Assembly: GCF_008831285.2 (NCBI RefSeq)
Contig: NC_045144.1
Coordinates: forward strand, 18,739,716-18,803,715
DNA: 64,000 bases
Source of the DNA: Nymphaea colorata
Lineage: Eukaryota; Streptophyta; Magnoliopsida; Nymphaeales; Nymphaeaceae
Direction: 5' to 3'
Shown here piece after piece: positions 24,138-35,987 of this stretch (the stretch's first letter is position 1; every line of letters begins with the position of its first letter). The translations under genes and the position numbers were made by a program. Under the pieces are notes generated by a model. It was not told the origin of the DNA and searched no databases. It saw only the letters and a program-made list of their open reading frames with translations.

Positions 24138-24717
24138 CTAAGAGCCGGACTTGATGGAAAGGAGGCGGACTTCGCCACTCGTCCTCGGGGTGTGGTTGTA
24201 GCAAGAACTCATGCTCATGCTCAGTAGGTTCGAGATGGCGATAGGTCCTCTCGCCAGGATCCGAAGCCTCCTAAACCTTTCCTTGACCGACCGATTCGAT
24301 GGCTTCGCCGGGCTCTGCATGTCCACCGTTCATCCAAAAAAAAAAAAATCAGATATGAAAAAATAATTAATGTCTGATTAAAAAATTAAATTGTCATCTC
24401 ATTCAAACATGTCATGTGATTGGATTTGGTTTAGTTTTAAATAAATATATGGTTGGATAATGTAACACTGTAGCGTAGCTACATATAGGCTGGTGTGGGC
24501 AACTGCCCACACCAGCAACAAAATTTTTATTTGTTTTTACATAGATTTCTTATAATATTTTACTTATTTATATATGTTGTGCTCCTCCATGAATGAGAAT
24601 TTCTATAACAATGCCTCATAACAAAAAATTTTTGGCTCTGCCACTAGTGTATCGGAGCCACTTTGTAGCTAGTGTGGGCGATTACGAAAATTTATAATAT
24701 TTACAAAAAAAAAGTTC

Positions 24718-24799
<82 letters not shown>

Positions 24800-25857
24800 C
24801 TTAAACTTAAAATGCCCTTTATCGAAAATTTTTTGCCACTGTGCATCGCATTGGTCAACTTTGATAAAAAACTATGAGACTATTAATATAATAAAGTATA
24901 ATATACCCAGATCCATATTGAGTTCCCCTTTGTATGTACATATTTCCATAAACATCGAGTTTGATTTCATTGAAAGTGTATATAAATAAAGATATCATAA
25001 TAAGAACTTCAAAATTAAGCATGTTTTCATAAATCATTTATGTTATAACCTATAATCTTTCTGTCCGACCAGACTTAGACCAGTCACAAGTTGGGTCCAG
25101 ATTTGATGGATCTGGTAACTAAGTCCAAGTCGGCTCCGGTAAAGTTTGCTTTCAGAATTTGGATCTAGCTTGGTCCAGACTACAAGTCTTGTTATTTTGT
25201 TTTAAATTAGTGAGCATGCATGTTTTTTATTTTTCAAAAACATAGAAAAATAAAAGGAAAAATATATCTCAACGAAGAACGTACCGTAGCGTCGGATGCT
25301 GCCGAATTAATGCTTCCATTGGTCACAGATGGCTCTGCATCGTCAAGGCTATATTTTCCTGTAAATCAACATACGAATAACTAGCTGATCAAAAAGATCA
25401 CATTACAGAAGCTAAATTATATTTAAAATATGTAAATTTTGTGAAAAACAATATCTTTTTAGCATGAATGGTTGAGATAAAAATAAAGAAAAAAATTCGT
25501 CTCATACATACGCACACATAGATATAAATAAACTGAAATCTTGTGGCTATCTTGAGTTTTGGTACGAGCTTGTCTAATCATAACTACTTGATGCATCAGA
25601 TCAGTGTGATTAAACATATCAATGCATCAAATGTTATCGAAGTCATTTTTTTTATTTAAACTTAGATGAAGAAATCTACAAATCATATAATTAATATATA
25701 TATATATATATATATTATCATAAAAATTTGAAATCAGTGAGCTATTTTATGAACAGATGATTCTTTTTATCTTGTGATGCTAAAAACCATAATGGTACAT
25801 TTCATGGCTGTCATAGTAAAGTGCATCTCCAATATCATTTTTAGCACCGGAAACAGA

Positions 25858-25954
<97 letters not shown>

Positions 25955-26627
25955 TGACTGGCATGGCTCATATTGAACAAAGAAAGTAAAATGTGGGGAG
26001 AAAATTGAGCTCACCATCTTCACTGCTGTCGTCGGGGTCGGGAATTGAGAAACGGCAGTACTCTCTAAAGCTGGGAGAACCAGGCAGATCACCTAACCCA
26101 AGCACCCATCCACCTTCCTCTTGCTCTTCCTCTTCCTCTTCCTCCTCCTCTTTCTGTGCTTCCTCCTCCTTCTCCCTCGCTTCCTTGTCATGGCGGTGAT
26201 CAGGAGACAGCATCTCCTTTCCATCGCCGCATGATTCCCTTATCGGCCCCCCCTTGCCGACGATCTGATCACGATCACCTTCACTATCGTTTCTTCTCAC
26301 GGCAGACTCCCGGCCTTCCATTTCCTTCGTCTCCGGCGTCCGCGTTTCATCCTTGATCTCCCCTGCGGAGCACGCCTGTGCGGCTTCCATCGGTGGTGAT
26401 ACGGTCGGCATGGAGAGGCTCCTGTCGAGGGGGTCGATCAAGGAGTGGGATGGGGAGGAGGCGTAGTCCTTGAGGCTGCCGGTGTCGGTCACGACGAGGA
26501 GCTCCTGCGTGGAGATGGTGCTGAGCGTCTTGATTATGCGCCGCCTCCGCCGCAGCCTGAAGAGCGGGCGTCGTTGGCCGGCCAATGTCGTCTCCTCTGC
26601 TGCGTTCTTCGACCCACCCATTCCCAT
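24138..26627 (-). CDS. Unrecognised plant protein, three exons, acidic middle and basic ends
   Basis: Not recognised. Exons: 26015-26627, 25285-25358 and 24138-24314, with GT-AG introns. Phases join in frame to 287 aa plus stop. The start MGMGGSKNAAEETTLAGQRR is the first true ATG in frame; an in-frame TTG lies upstream. Seen: a basic cluster RLRRRRR at about 24-30; a Ser/Pro-rich stretch; a nearly pure Glu run at about 151-171, likely helical; the ordered-looking GWVLGLGDLPGSPSFREYCR at about 174-193; then after both introns a basic conserved-looking tail SVKERFRRLRILARGPIAIS (238-257) and stop. No signal peptide or membrane segment. GC-rich, non-repetitive exon 1 and clean splice phases argue it is real. 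Both introns hold long TA microsatellites. The basic ends might suit nuclear localisation or nucleic-acid contact, but no function is claimed. Confidence 0.7.
24470..24646. repeat. Dispersed TGTGGGCAACTGCCCACA repeat copy
   Basis: It contains a near-perfect hairpin at 24490-24515 (CTGGTGTGGGCA, AC, TGCCCACACCAG) and ends TTTTGGCTCTGCCACTAG, like the right end of a CAGTGGC-type MITE. Other copies of the motif lie near 6930, 24675, 27850 and 51035. Confidence 0.4.
24721..24796. repeat. (AT)38 microsatellite in intron 2 of the unknown gene
   Basis: An uninterrupted TA repeat of 76 bp. It sits between exons 2 and 3 of the gene at 24138-26627. Confidence 0.95.
25864..25952. repeat. Long (TA)n microsatellite in intron 1 of the unknown gene
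   Basis: About 89 bp of uninterrupted TA. It lies 62 bp beyond the exon 1 donor at 26014. Confidence 0.95.
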
Positions 26628-26880
26628 CTGAGGGAGCAAACGATGGGAGACAGGAGAGGGAGAGAGAACGGTGGTGGCGGTAGCAAAAGAGATACAGAAA
26701 GAGAGGGTGGTGGTGGTGGCGGCGAAAGAGAGAGAACGGTGGTGGTGGCAGATGAGCGGTGGTGGTGGTGGTGGTAATGGCGTCGGAAACTTGCCGTTGA
26801 TGAGATAAGATTCGTTCTTTCTGGGGATTGCTATGGGCGAAGACGTTGAGACCGTTGCATGGCTTTACTATATTTAAGAG
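26628..26880 (-). promoter_or_regulatory. Leader and TATA box of the unknown gene
   Basis: A TATA-like TTAAATATAG lies on the minus strand at 26868-26877, about 240 bp upstream of the ATG at 26627. The leader between them is rich in CCA/CCG and CT runs (GGT-rich as printed). The TATA match and the switch to AT-rich DNA beyond it suggest transcription starts near 26840. Confidence 0.5.
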
Positions 26881-28817
26881 AGAGAAAAAAAGAGATCGAG
26901 ATAGAGAGAGAAAGGCAGCGAGGAGGTGACATGCAATATTACCAGGAATTGGTAATATGGAATGCTTTAATGCTTTTTATAAAATAAAATACAGTATTAT
27001 TTATGTGAGACGTTGATGACGAACACGTGTATGGTGCAGATTCGGTATCACTGGTTTTAGGTGATGCGAAGTGTTAACCAGGTTGTGTAACAACAAGACA
27101 ACGGGGAAAAGTAGGGAATAATCCTTAATTTAGGGTTTTATCTGTTACCACTCGCTGTGTAATTAGCATTTATCTGCTGCTTTTCCATTTGTTTTATTTC
27201 AAGACAGATAAAATGTTTAGATTTTTTTTTCCTATGTTCATGATTTGCTTTGTTCTTGTCCTCATCATTGGTAGTGTATAAATAGTTAATGAATCTTATA
27301 AATGTCAATGGATCAGATTCAGATTAGATATTTGACCAAAATGTTTTAAAAAAGTCTTAACATTCAATTAAAAAATTCGATTTGATTCAGATTTAAAAAA
27401 TTACATCCAATTGGGTTTGGATTTTAAATAAATACTCAGTTGGCTTCATATTCAAATTCTATTTGTGAATAAGTATCCTTATATCTAATATTCATACATG
27501 TTAAAGGTTGGTTCTTAACACATCATAATACTGTTTAAATTTGGATCTTTATTTAAAAGTCTGAATTTCAATAAGAATCAAAAAGAGGGGATTCAAATCA
27601 AATCTGGACTACAGATTTAAAAGTCCAATTTTTTTTTTTTTTGCTGAATTCAAATATGAATATGTAAACTTCCAATAAATTTGTATATGGTAAATGGTAC
27701 ATCTGATTGATCGATTTGAATCCGATTAGTTAACTTCCTTAGACTGAGCCAAGCTCAATTGAGTTTAAGCCCGTCCTAAACTCAGCTCATTAATTATTAT
27801 GATGGTTGTCCGACCTGGTTTGATAGTAGTGGAGTTACCATGGAGCTTGTGTGGGCAACTGCCTACCCAGTTTGTGAAAAACTTTCTCGCTTTGCAAACA
27901 AATCAAAATTGACATAGTCTTATAATATTTGTGCTATCTAGGATTGAGTTTCTAAATTGTAGTCCAGTTGACTCCCATCTTTCTAAAATCAAATCCCGAT
28001 ACAATTAATTTTTAAATGAATACTGCGTAGTACTAAGTTTTAAGTGCCATCATCTTAAAACCAAAATTTAGATACAAGTAGCATGATATTGAAAATTCAT
28101 ATATAATTGAGCATAATCTTTGCATGATCTTGTACTCTAATTAACATGCATTTCAAATCATACTAAATGAAATTCAGGTAAACAAGAGAGGTGAAAGCTA
28201 CCCTTCTTTTCGTTCTCCCTCAAGGATTGCTTTCGAATGTCCATGGACCGACCTACGGAACACTCTTCAATTCAACTATTTGTAGTTCAGAAACATAGTA
28301 ATCATATAAATCGAACTGACTACCAAATATTCACCAGCTTTTGTGTAGAACAACATGTCACGTATTTGCTTTAAAGATTGAATAATAACATATTGTTATT
28401 GTTGCCAAACGCCGCCGAAATCAACATTGCTAAGGACAAACGAACCTCGTGCAGATTCTAAAAGAACTGAGGTGATTCAGTTCTATTGATATTTATTATT
28501 ATTAAAATTATATTATCCTTTTAAAAACTTAGTTTGTATTTATTAAGCTTAATTGAAAAACCATAATTGAAAGAAACAAATAAATTATAGGTTGGGGTCC
28601 CTAACCGAGTCTGGTGTTTGAATTTCAGATATCAAGCTGGAGGCGAGCCACGGGGGCTCAGCACTCTGCGGTCGCATTGAGCCCTAACCGGTCAATGCAG
28701 GGGATGGAGTCGGCGGGCTTTGGCTGCCGCTGCTCAAAATGAAGCCCTGCGAGGCCCAAATCCGCGTGACAGAGCCTCTGCGACGAGGCAGGGAGGGAAA
28801 GAGAGGAAGAGGGAGAG
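26881..28817. other. Intergenic DNA between two divergent genes
   Basis: No gene recognised. It includes GA runs at about 26878-26910, AT-rich stretches with repeated GATTCAGATT-type words (27310-27720) that recur near 51200 and 54300, and one copy of the TGTGGGCAACTGCC motif near 27850. The last 200 bp are the GC-rich leader of the gene starting at 28818. Confidence 0.45.
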
Positions 28818-28961
28818 ATGGGTGGGTTTGGTTTCTTCGTGGCGACGAGGGTGATGGAGATCGTGAAGAAGCACGACTCGGGAGGGCTAGTGTGGAAGAG
28901 GATCAAGCTCACCTCTACCCGCAAAGCTAACGCCAAGAAGAGGCTCCGCCGCGTCTGGCAG

Positions 28962-28996
<35 letters not shown>

Positions 28997-31900
28997 GAAG
29001 AGAAATTGTGTGCTTAGTGGTACGTAGTTAAGGGGTTCTGTTGTTGTTGCTTTGTTTACTGTAAGTTTGGTGGAATACAATAATTTGCTACAATGTTGGT
29101 GTTTGTGATTAGATCGTTCTTCTGCAATGCGGATGGTATATTTTGTTCCACTTTGGTCACGGTACAGCGGTTTACTGACCTGCCCATGTGGGTATACGAT
29201 ATTTTTGTAAGCATACGGTTGCTGTTTGAGTTCAATCTAGTCTATGGAAATGGTCGAGGGTTTATAGTTCGCGTTTGGTGTCTTTCCGTCATGAATATAT
29301 GATCCAGTGATGTTGGTGGTTGTTGAAGTCTAATGATATCTCGCTTTCTGGGCCTTGCGTCAGTGAAATTCACTTAGGGTTTCAGTATGTTTTTCTTTTG
29401 TCAACTGGTTTCTTCAGATATACTGTTTCCTTCTCAGTTTAGTGAAATGTTGCTTCTTGTGGAGACATAATTTCACTTTTCATTAGGTTGTCCCTCGGGC
29501 CTAATCAGATGCTTTGTACGTATTTCTGTATTTGAGTTCTATTTACTTTTCAATGCCAAGGTGTAGTTCAGTTCCAGAGTGAAGGGTTGGATGAAAAAGG
29601 GTAGTGGGGCATGGTAGATTATGGAACTTGAAACGGAATATGTTAAGAATACGTTTGAAACCTTTTCACACTCTGATTATGGACTCTAAGGTCTATCATT
29701 GAAATTGGGTCCTCTAGCCTGCAGCTACATTTTGTTCAATTATCTGCTTTACTTGCTGCTTTTCTCTGCTTTACGTGTATGTTCTTCTATTGTCATTTAC
29801 ATGTGGTTCCTTCATGTTGGTCTCAGTATGTGTCTTATTTGATCATCGCACATATATTTGCTGAGATTCTTCTTGAGGGTTTTGAGTTTCTGCAAGTTGT
29901 TAGTGTTGAAAATACGTACTGCAATTTCATATGTACTTAAGCTTCAATAAAACTATCAATCTTCTGAATGTGCATTTAACAATATGTCAGTGTTTGTTGC
30001 TGATCAATGATGCAATACCTGCCTTCTGGATGGATGCATTTTTCTCCTAAGTAGGCAGCACAGATTCCTTTTCTTTGGACAAGAAGTCTTTTTCCCTTTT
30101 TTGTGCTTGTCGAACAAATATTCTCCCCCTTGTGACTATTTTCATGGGCTTTATGTAGGGTTACGTATGTTGCATGACCTAAGTATTTGAATTTGCCACT
30201 ATGTCCTGCAAGATGCATCCCTTTGGTTAAGATTCTGTTTTCCTCTTTAGCTTTTCCCAGTGGTAATTTTTCCAAAAATATGAGTCACTTGAATTCTGAA
30301 AGTGACCTGAAGGTGACATCAATCCTTCCGTAACATTCGTCCCTTTTCTTTGCTTCAGATGTTTGATTAATGACATGCTTGTGAATCCATTAACTCCACT
30401 GGTCAGTTGTAGCAAATTGGTTTCAAATTGGATTGGCCAGCAAAAAATCATGTGAATTGACTGAAACGAATTGGAATTGTCTGTGCATCAGGTTGGTTGA
30501 AGAATTAGGTCCTTAAAAGAAAAGCTATAGAAGAGAAATCGAAAACAAGAATTAATAGATAGAATAGGCTGTATTCAGAGCACACTGATCAGTTCAACCA
30601 CGATTCAGTTGATTGAAGTGCAAATAGGCTGTTTTTTGGACACTCCGGCAATTCAGGCCAGCAAATGGAATCAAACTTCTGTCTATTCAATTTGAATCAG
30701 CTGATTTTACAACATTTATTTAAGTTGAAGAGCCTTGATCGATTTTATGATGTTGTTTAGAGAGCCTATAATGTAATAGTAAGGGCTTAGTAATCTGCAA
30801 ATAGTAGTTGAAAGAACTCAACATGGCATAATCTGGATTGGCTGATGAGAATGTCATAGTTAGCACGTTTTTTATTTGTACTCTTACTCTTCATGTATGT
30901 AAGATACAAATTCGTTATGCCCATTGTAAAATATTATAAACGTTCTCTCTTGAAATAAAAAAATTATAACTATATTAGACATGCTGATTGCAAAGAACAG
31001 GACAACGTAGGCATGAGCAAGGTATGGTATGATATTAAAGTGTGTGGAACTGGAGGGATCAATGGATCTGTAAAATAGACTAAAAAAAACAGATGCTGTC
31101 AATGGAAGAAACAATTTGTTAGTAAACTCTTGTATAATGGATCACTTAAAAGTTATAGATACATTGGGCAGCAGATGATTAGGTACACCGTTTAAATGAT
31201 ACAACTGAACATGATAAAACGATAATTATAAAAGGCAGAAAAATTTATAGGCCAAAAGGCTAATAAGTATCTGTATTTTGTTGTTAGTGTCCTGTGGTTG
31301 TTCTTTTTGTGAATATCACTGTTGCCACTTGTCATGATTTCTCTTTTATCTTTCATATATGTTTGAGAAGCTTCTCCAATCTTCCGATTCGTGCAGCTTC
31401 CAACTTCCAGAGACTCAGGATGATTTGTACTTTTCTCAATGTAGAATTATGTGTCTGGCTTTGATCATCTTCACCTTCTCATAGGCAATGTCCATTTTAA
31501 TTAACAATCTCTTCACGTGCTTTTGTTATCTACTACATGGCTTTGTAAGTTATGCACACCCGGTGGATATTTAAAATTATGCATAAAGCATGTTTAAGCT
31601 TAGTCACATGGAAAGAAATTTTTTCCTGCACATATCTGCCTCTATGAGAAATTGCCAACTTGAATTACCTTTTCTCCAGTTTATCGAAAATTCCATATGG
31701 CTACCTTCATAAGCATCAATGTTTCAAAGATGTTTGCCATCATGTCATACAGGATCTCAGAATTCCGTTAGTGCATGAACACAGAAAATGTATATCTTGA
31801 GATGTTGAAAACCCTATGGTGAGGGATAGTCATGTCCTTTTCACTACATGAACTTGAAGCTATGCAAAAATGTTAAAAAATTCGTTAAAAAAACATCTGC

Positions 31901-32529
31901 TCTTGATGTGCTGGTGATGTTCCTAGTGAACAACTCGTTCTGCCAGGTGTACCTTAGGTAATTTATGACAACTCACCTTACAGCGCACTGATTGTTCGTA
32001 GTATGAAATGGCCTACCTTGTTTCATGACCTTGTTTCATGACCTTATCCATAGTTCCAAGAGTCAAAGCTGTCACGTAGCATGATCTTAGCAGTTTTACC
32101 ATATTCTCTTAGAAGAGGAAGTGCCGTTAGTGGCAAGGATTTTTATGTTAATTCCCTCCACCTTGAGAATGAGAATATAAATGTGAGCAAGAATAGGAGA
32201 TAAGAAAAGAATTACATCACAATGATGTGTTAACAAACGCAGCATCTGATTTTTGTGAGTATGTTTGTTGAGCTTGTAATGTAACATGCTTAGCATGGGG
32301 TGAGAACAGATCTCTTTTGATAGTAGATTTATTCTATGTGGATAACAGGTCTATTCAATATGCTTGTCATGGCCGGTATAGTTTCTCTTCACAGAACATC
32401 TAACCATTTCCTCGCCTTTTTCCTTCTTGGCAGAATGAAGCAGTACTGAGGGCTTGTTCTGAACCTCCTCCCGAAGTATATACTCCAGATATTGCAAAAA
32501 TCGTGGAAAGGAACATTAAGAAATCTTAA
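28818..32529 (+). CDS. Small conserved plant protein ('fiber protein Fb15' type)
   Basis: Seen: exon 1 28818-28961 encodes 48 aa starting MGGFGFFVATRVMEIVKKHD and ending KANAKKRLRRVWQ. Exon 2 32434-32529 encodes 31 aa, NEAVLRACSEPPPEVYTPDI to KKS, then stop. The phase-0 junction gives 79 aa. The intron of 3472 bp has GT-AG ends and begins with a CT microsatellite. Known: the sequence matches my memory of the small plant family annotated fiber protein Fb15; I believe its Arabidopsis member (possibly At4g30010) has been listed with mitochondrial ATP synthase, but I could not check. The N-terminus is amphipathic, the centre strongly basic (KRIKL to KKRLRRVW), the C-terminus acidic then basic. 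No cleavable signal is evident. The splice junction falls inside the conserved RRVWQNEAVL block, which supports the model. The leader is GC-rich, with no TATA seen. Confidence 0.83.
28965..28992. repeat. (CT)14 microsatellite at the start of the Fb15-type intron
   Basis: It begins three bases after the splice donor GTT, so its length changes the spacing and pyrimidine content right behind the 5' splice site. Confidence 0.95.
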
Positions 32530-35527
32530 AACAGAAAATAATAGGAAACAACCTTGAAGGAGCTGCAGCCACCGTTTTGACCTTCAAGATGGCCTGCTAT
32601 GTGCAAGAAGTTAATGATCTCTGTCATGTTCATAGGAGCCAAATTTCTTCTGGGGTTGTATTAAATTGGTTATCCACCTTGTTGACGGAGTTAGTATTTG
32701 AACTTTGACAAGTATCTCTCCTCTGCTGTTTTCGAAAAGCAATTTTAGAGTGGGCCTTATGAGGTGCACTTAAGATCTGCATAGAAGGGCTTCACCGCAT
32801 CAACATACTTAGATGTTGAGGTGTGCCCCATGTGAACACTGTTTGTCTAAATGGAGTCTCTCATATAACCGCTTTTCGATCATACGGCTTTAGGCGTCTT
32901 TGCCTTTGCAATATGTGATTTAGGGGCAGTATCATTTCTTACAAATGTGCTTTGTTTCCTCATACGGACTTTCTATACTTATCTCTAAAGCTGGCCGGTA
33001 CTTGGTAACTTCGTGGAGGAATCCTTTTCTTTTCTTGTCAGAATTTTTTTTCTTCAGTAGAATAGGAGGATAGGTTAGGCAGTATCGTTGTCTCTTCTTT
33101 GTGAGAAACAGTATTGTTCAATTCATCCTTATCCTACAAGTTTGATATTTTACCGTTGAACAGTTAAAGTAAAAACATGATGAGGTAAATCCTCTAATGC
33201 ATAGGATGCTGAAATATTTTCCCTTTGAACTCGTTTGTGCAAACTTCTTCTGAACATGTTCACTATTGATTTGAACGTGGGCCATTGCCTCTTTAGTCTC
33301 ATGAAAAGTTTAACCACTGTGGTGGTTGAGTTACAAAATCCCCCTCTGGTGAAACCTGGTGTTGAACCTTTAGTTGGGTTCTAAATTTTCTCTTCACTTG
33401 TACAGGGTGATTCCATTATCTGACATATTACCAATAGGAGTGAACGGTTTTACTTCAATCTGTTATGATTCTTTCTGCATGAAAAGACAGCATTTTTGTA
33501 AGGAATATTAGGGAAGATATTTATCAGAGCTGGGCCATTGTCTTATCAGATATGGTTGCTTCTCTGTGTGGTCTTTGAGTTTGACATTGTACAGATGCTT
33601 TCAATTGCTTTATTCTGTGCATGTCTGTAAAAGATCAAAGGACTAGACTTTTCTTCTTTACTACTTTCACAAGCGGCCATTGCAGTCACTGGAATTATTC
33701 ATGACCCAATTGCCTTTTGGGGATTCTTTGCAATGGAAAAACCCACAAATGATGATTGGAAATGTGTGACCAGGTTTTCTTTATAAAAAGAATAAGAATT
33801 GTCTGCTTTTTTGGATGGTTCATGGGACATGATGGGGGTTAGGTTTCTTCCTTTCCTGTCTGCTGCACCCCTATGATTCCTAACCTTTGCTGCAAACACA
33901 GCTTGCAAAGTGGAACTTTAGCCAAAGAAAAGCAACTTGAGAAGAAGACATGACTCAGTCTCTTTCGAAAAGAAGGCCCTCTTTATTTTATTGGAGTACC
34001 CATTTCTTTCTTGGTTTTTTTCTATGTTTGAGGCCACCTTCTCCACAGTTTCCTCAAAGCATTAAAGGCACTGCTCATACCGCCTTTCTCATACTCCATC
34101 TTCACGAGGCCGAATTCATTTATAAACACAAAATTAACTTAAAAATCTTCGTCTATTTCCTTGTTTTAAAGCCTTAGATTAACAACTAATTCAATACCAA
34201 ATGAAACACACAAGAACCAGACCATGCTGAAGGAGGTATTGAAATCTTGGCATTGTTCGACTTAAAGACCTTCACTCCTTCAGTCCTAACCCCAATGAAG
34301 GATGAATGGGCCTCATTAAATGCCCAATCTTTAGTTTTCAAAGATCTGTCCTTGGTATGTGCAGAACTTGTATTTTCCTTGATGGAAATGTGAAAGTCAA
34401 AAAGCTGAGATTGATTTTTAAGTGCCTCTTTCTTTTAAGAAGTCATAGTCATTGCAGCGGAGAAGCTATCAAAATTAAAGATAAGCCCATTTTTTAATAA
34501 CTTTCAGGAGTCAAGCAGTGTAGAAGCTTCTGTCCAGAAGTCATAGGGTGTGTGCCCGAATCCAAAACCAGCCGACCTGCTCAGTGTGTACTCAAACCAA
34601 GTCCTATTCATCTGACTTACGCAATTTGTCTAGTAAATGAATGTTTTAAATAATAGTGTTGATGATGTACAAGAAAGATTTTTCAAGGGCATAAAAAATA
34701 ATGATTTGTTTAGCTAGATCTTGTTTAGAAGCACGTGATGAAAAGTACAAGTCCATTTTAAAAAAATCAATGCTATTATCATTAGCCGGAGGGGCTGATA
34801 CAGCTAATTCTTTAAATTGAATTGACAGAACCAAGCAATTCATACCATATTGGTACGTTATTGAACAAACTAATAATCAATGTTACGTTTATGAGTTTAA
34901 AAAATGTAGAAAAAATGCTGATAAAGGCTGTCTCATTATGGCCAACAAGGCTGATTCTCTCTCTCTGTCTTTTTTTTTTGAAAAATAATTTATTTTCGTT
35001 TGCAATATTATCAATTAAAGAAAAAGATGAATTGAATACGAGACCATTGAATTGAAACCAATTTTTCCTTAGATTAGTTTGAAAATGTGATTGGAACATT
35101 CTGTTTAGCAGGATGTAAGTTTCAATCCTGTGATTCCAACAAGCGTAGTGGTCTTTTTGGAGGCATCAAGAATGAACCTTATCATGCTTGAGACCTTTAA
35201 TGGTTCAACTAAACCTATTTCTTACATTAGGAAGAAAAGATCCATTCTTTGTTCCAAAGTAAATTGTCCAATGTAAAGCGCATTTATGTTGGATTGAGTT
35301 TGTACACCTCGTACCTTGTGATTTTTCATGTCAACATTTCAGTTGCTTTTGTATATTAATTAATACTCTCTCTCTCTCAATATATACAATCAAATGATTC
35401 TCTCTCTACACACAAGTATATATATGTACATGTATGTAAAGAGAGGGAGAGAGATTGAAATCTGCTGGCTACCTTTAGTTTTCAGATGCATTTTTATTTA
35501 TCTTCCTTAGCAAAGAACAATCGCAAA

Positions 35528-35611
<84 letters not shown>

Positions 35612-35777
35612 GTTGATTTCTTGAAAAAGTTAACTTAAAGCATGAGGAGTCCATGTCTATGTCCACTCACTAATACATCTTTCTGTCCTCTGTTGAAGTA
35701 ATAGAGACATGCTTCCTGCTTTTGGAACTCCCCATCTGTACTTCCAAGTTTACTGGTTTGTTGGGTTACTAGAAAAG
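32530..35777. other. 3'UTR and intergenic DNA, no further gene recognised
   Basis: The first 300-400 bp probably hold the Fb15-type 3'UTR. The remainder is moderately AT-rich with no coding features. A compound (TA)n(GA)n microsatellite lies at 35530-35608. Confidence 0.5.
35530..35608. repeat. Compound (TA)n(GA)n microsatellite
   Basis: TA from 35530 to about 35574 passes directly into GA up to 35608. Confidence 0.95.
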
Positions 35778-35987
35778 ATGGGATCGAATATGATACCAGT
35801 ACGGGAGGGATACTTCGACCTGCCTGGACCACCACCAATGGCACCACCTGCCCATCGCCGCCACCATCACCACTACCACCACCACCCGCCACCGCCACCG
35901 CCACATGCCAACGTCATGACACCTCTTCCAACCTCCTCCCACCCTCGGGACGGCAACACCGTTTCTGCCCAATACGTTCTTCTTTGA
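35778..35987 (+). CDS. Possible 69-aa His/Pro-rich ORF, unproven
   Basis: Not recognised. From ATG at 35778 (context AAAAGATGG) it reads MGSNMIPVREGYFDLPGPPP, then a His- and Pro-rich middle (HHHHYHHH, then PPPPPP), then a normal-composition tail ending GNTVSAQYVLL and stop. The block is clearly GC-richer than its flanks and the two ends are not repeats, which favours coding, perhaps as the last exon of a longer gene. The His/Pro core, however, is an expanded CAC/CCA repeat that could arise without selection. No upstream exon was identified. Confidence 0.25.
   Translation: MGSNMIPVREGYFDLPGPPPMAPPAHRRHHHHYHHHPPPPPPHANVMTPLPTSSHPRDGNTVSAQYVLL

Noticed and set aside
24470-24646. Complete MITE with 8-bp duplication at the hairpin motif
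   Set aside because: The candidate duplications (TGTAACAC and TGTATCGG) match at only 5 of 8 bases and the left TIR is degraded, so only a repeat copy is claimed.
25968-26014. C-terminal extension of the unknown protein by reading through the exon 1 donor
   Set aside because: The extra residues (ELNFLPTFYFLCSI) follow a good GTGAGC donor and the spliced frame continues into two further exons, so the read-through is intron sequence.
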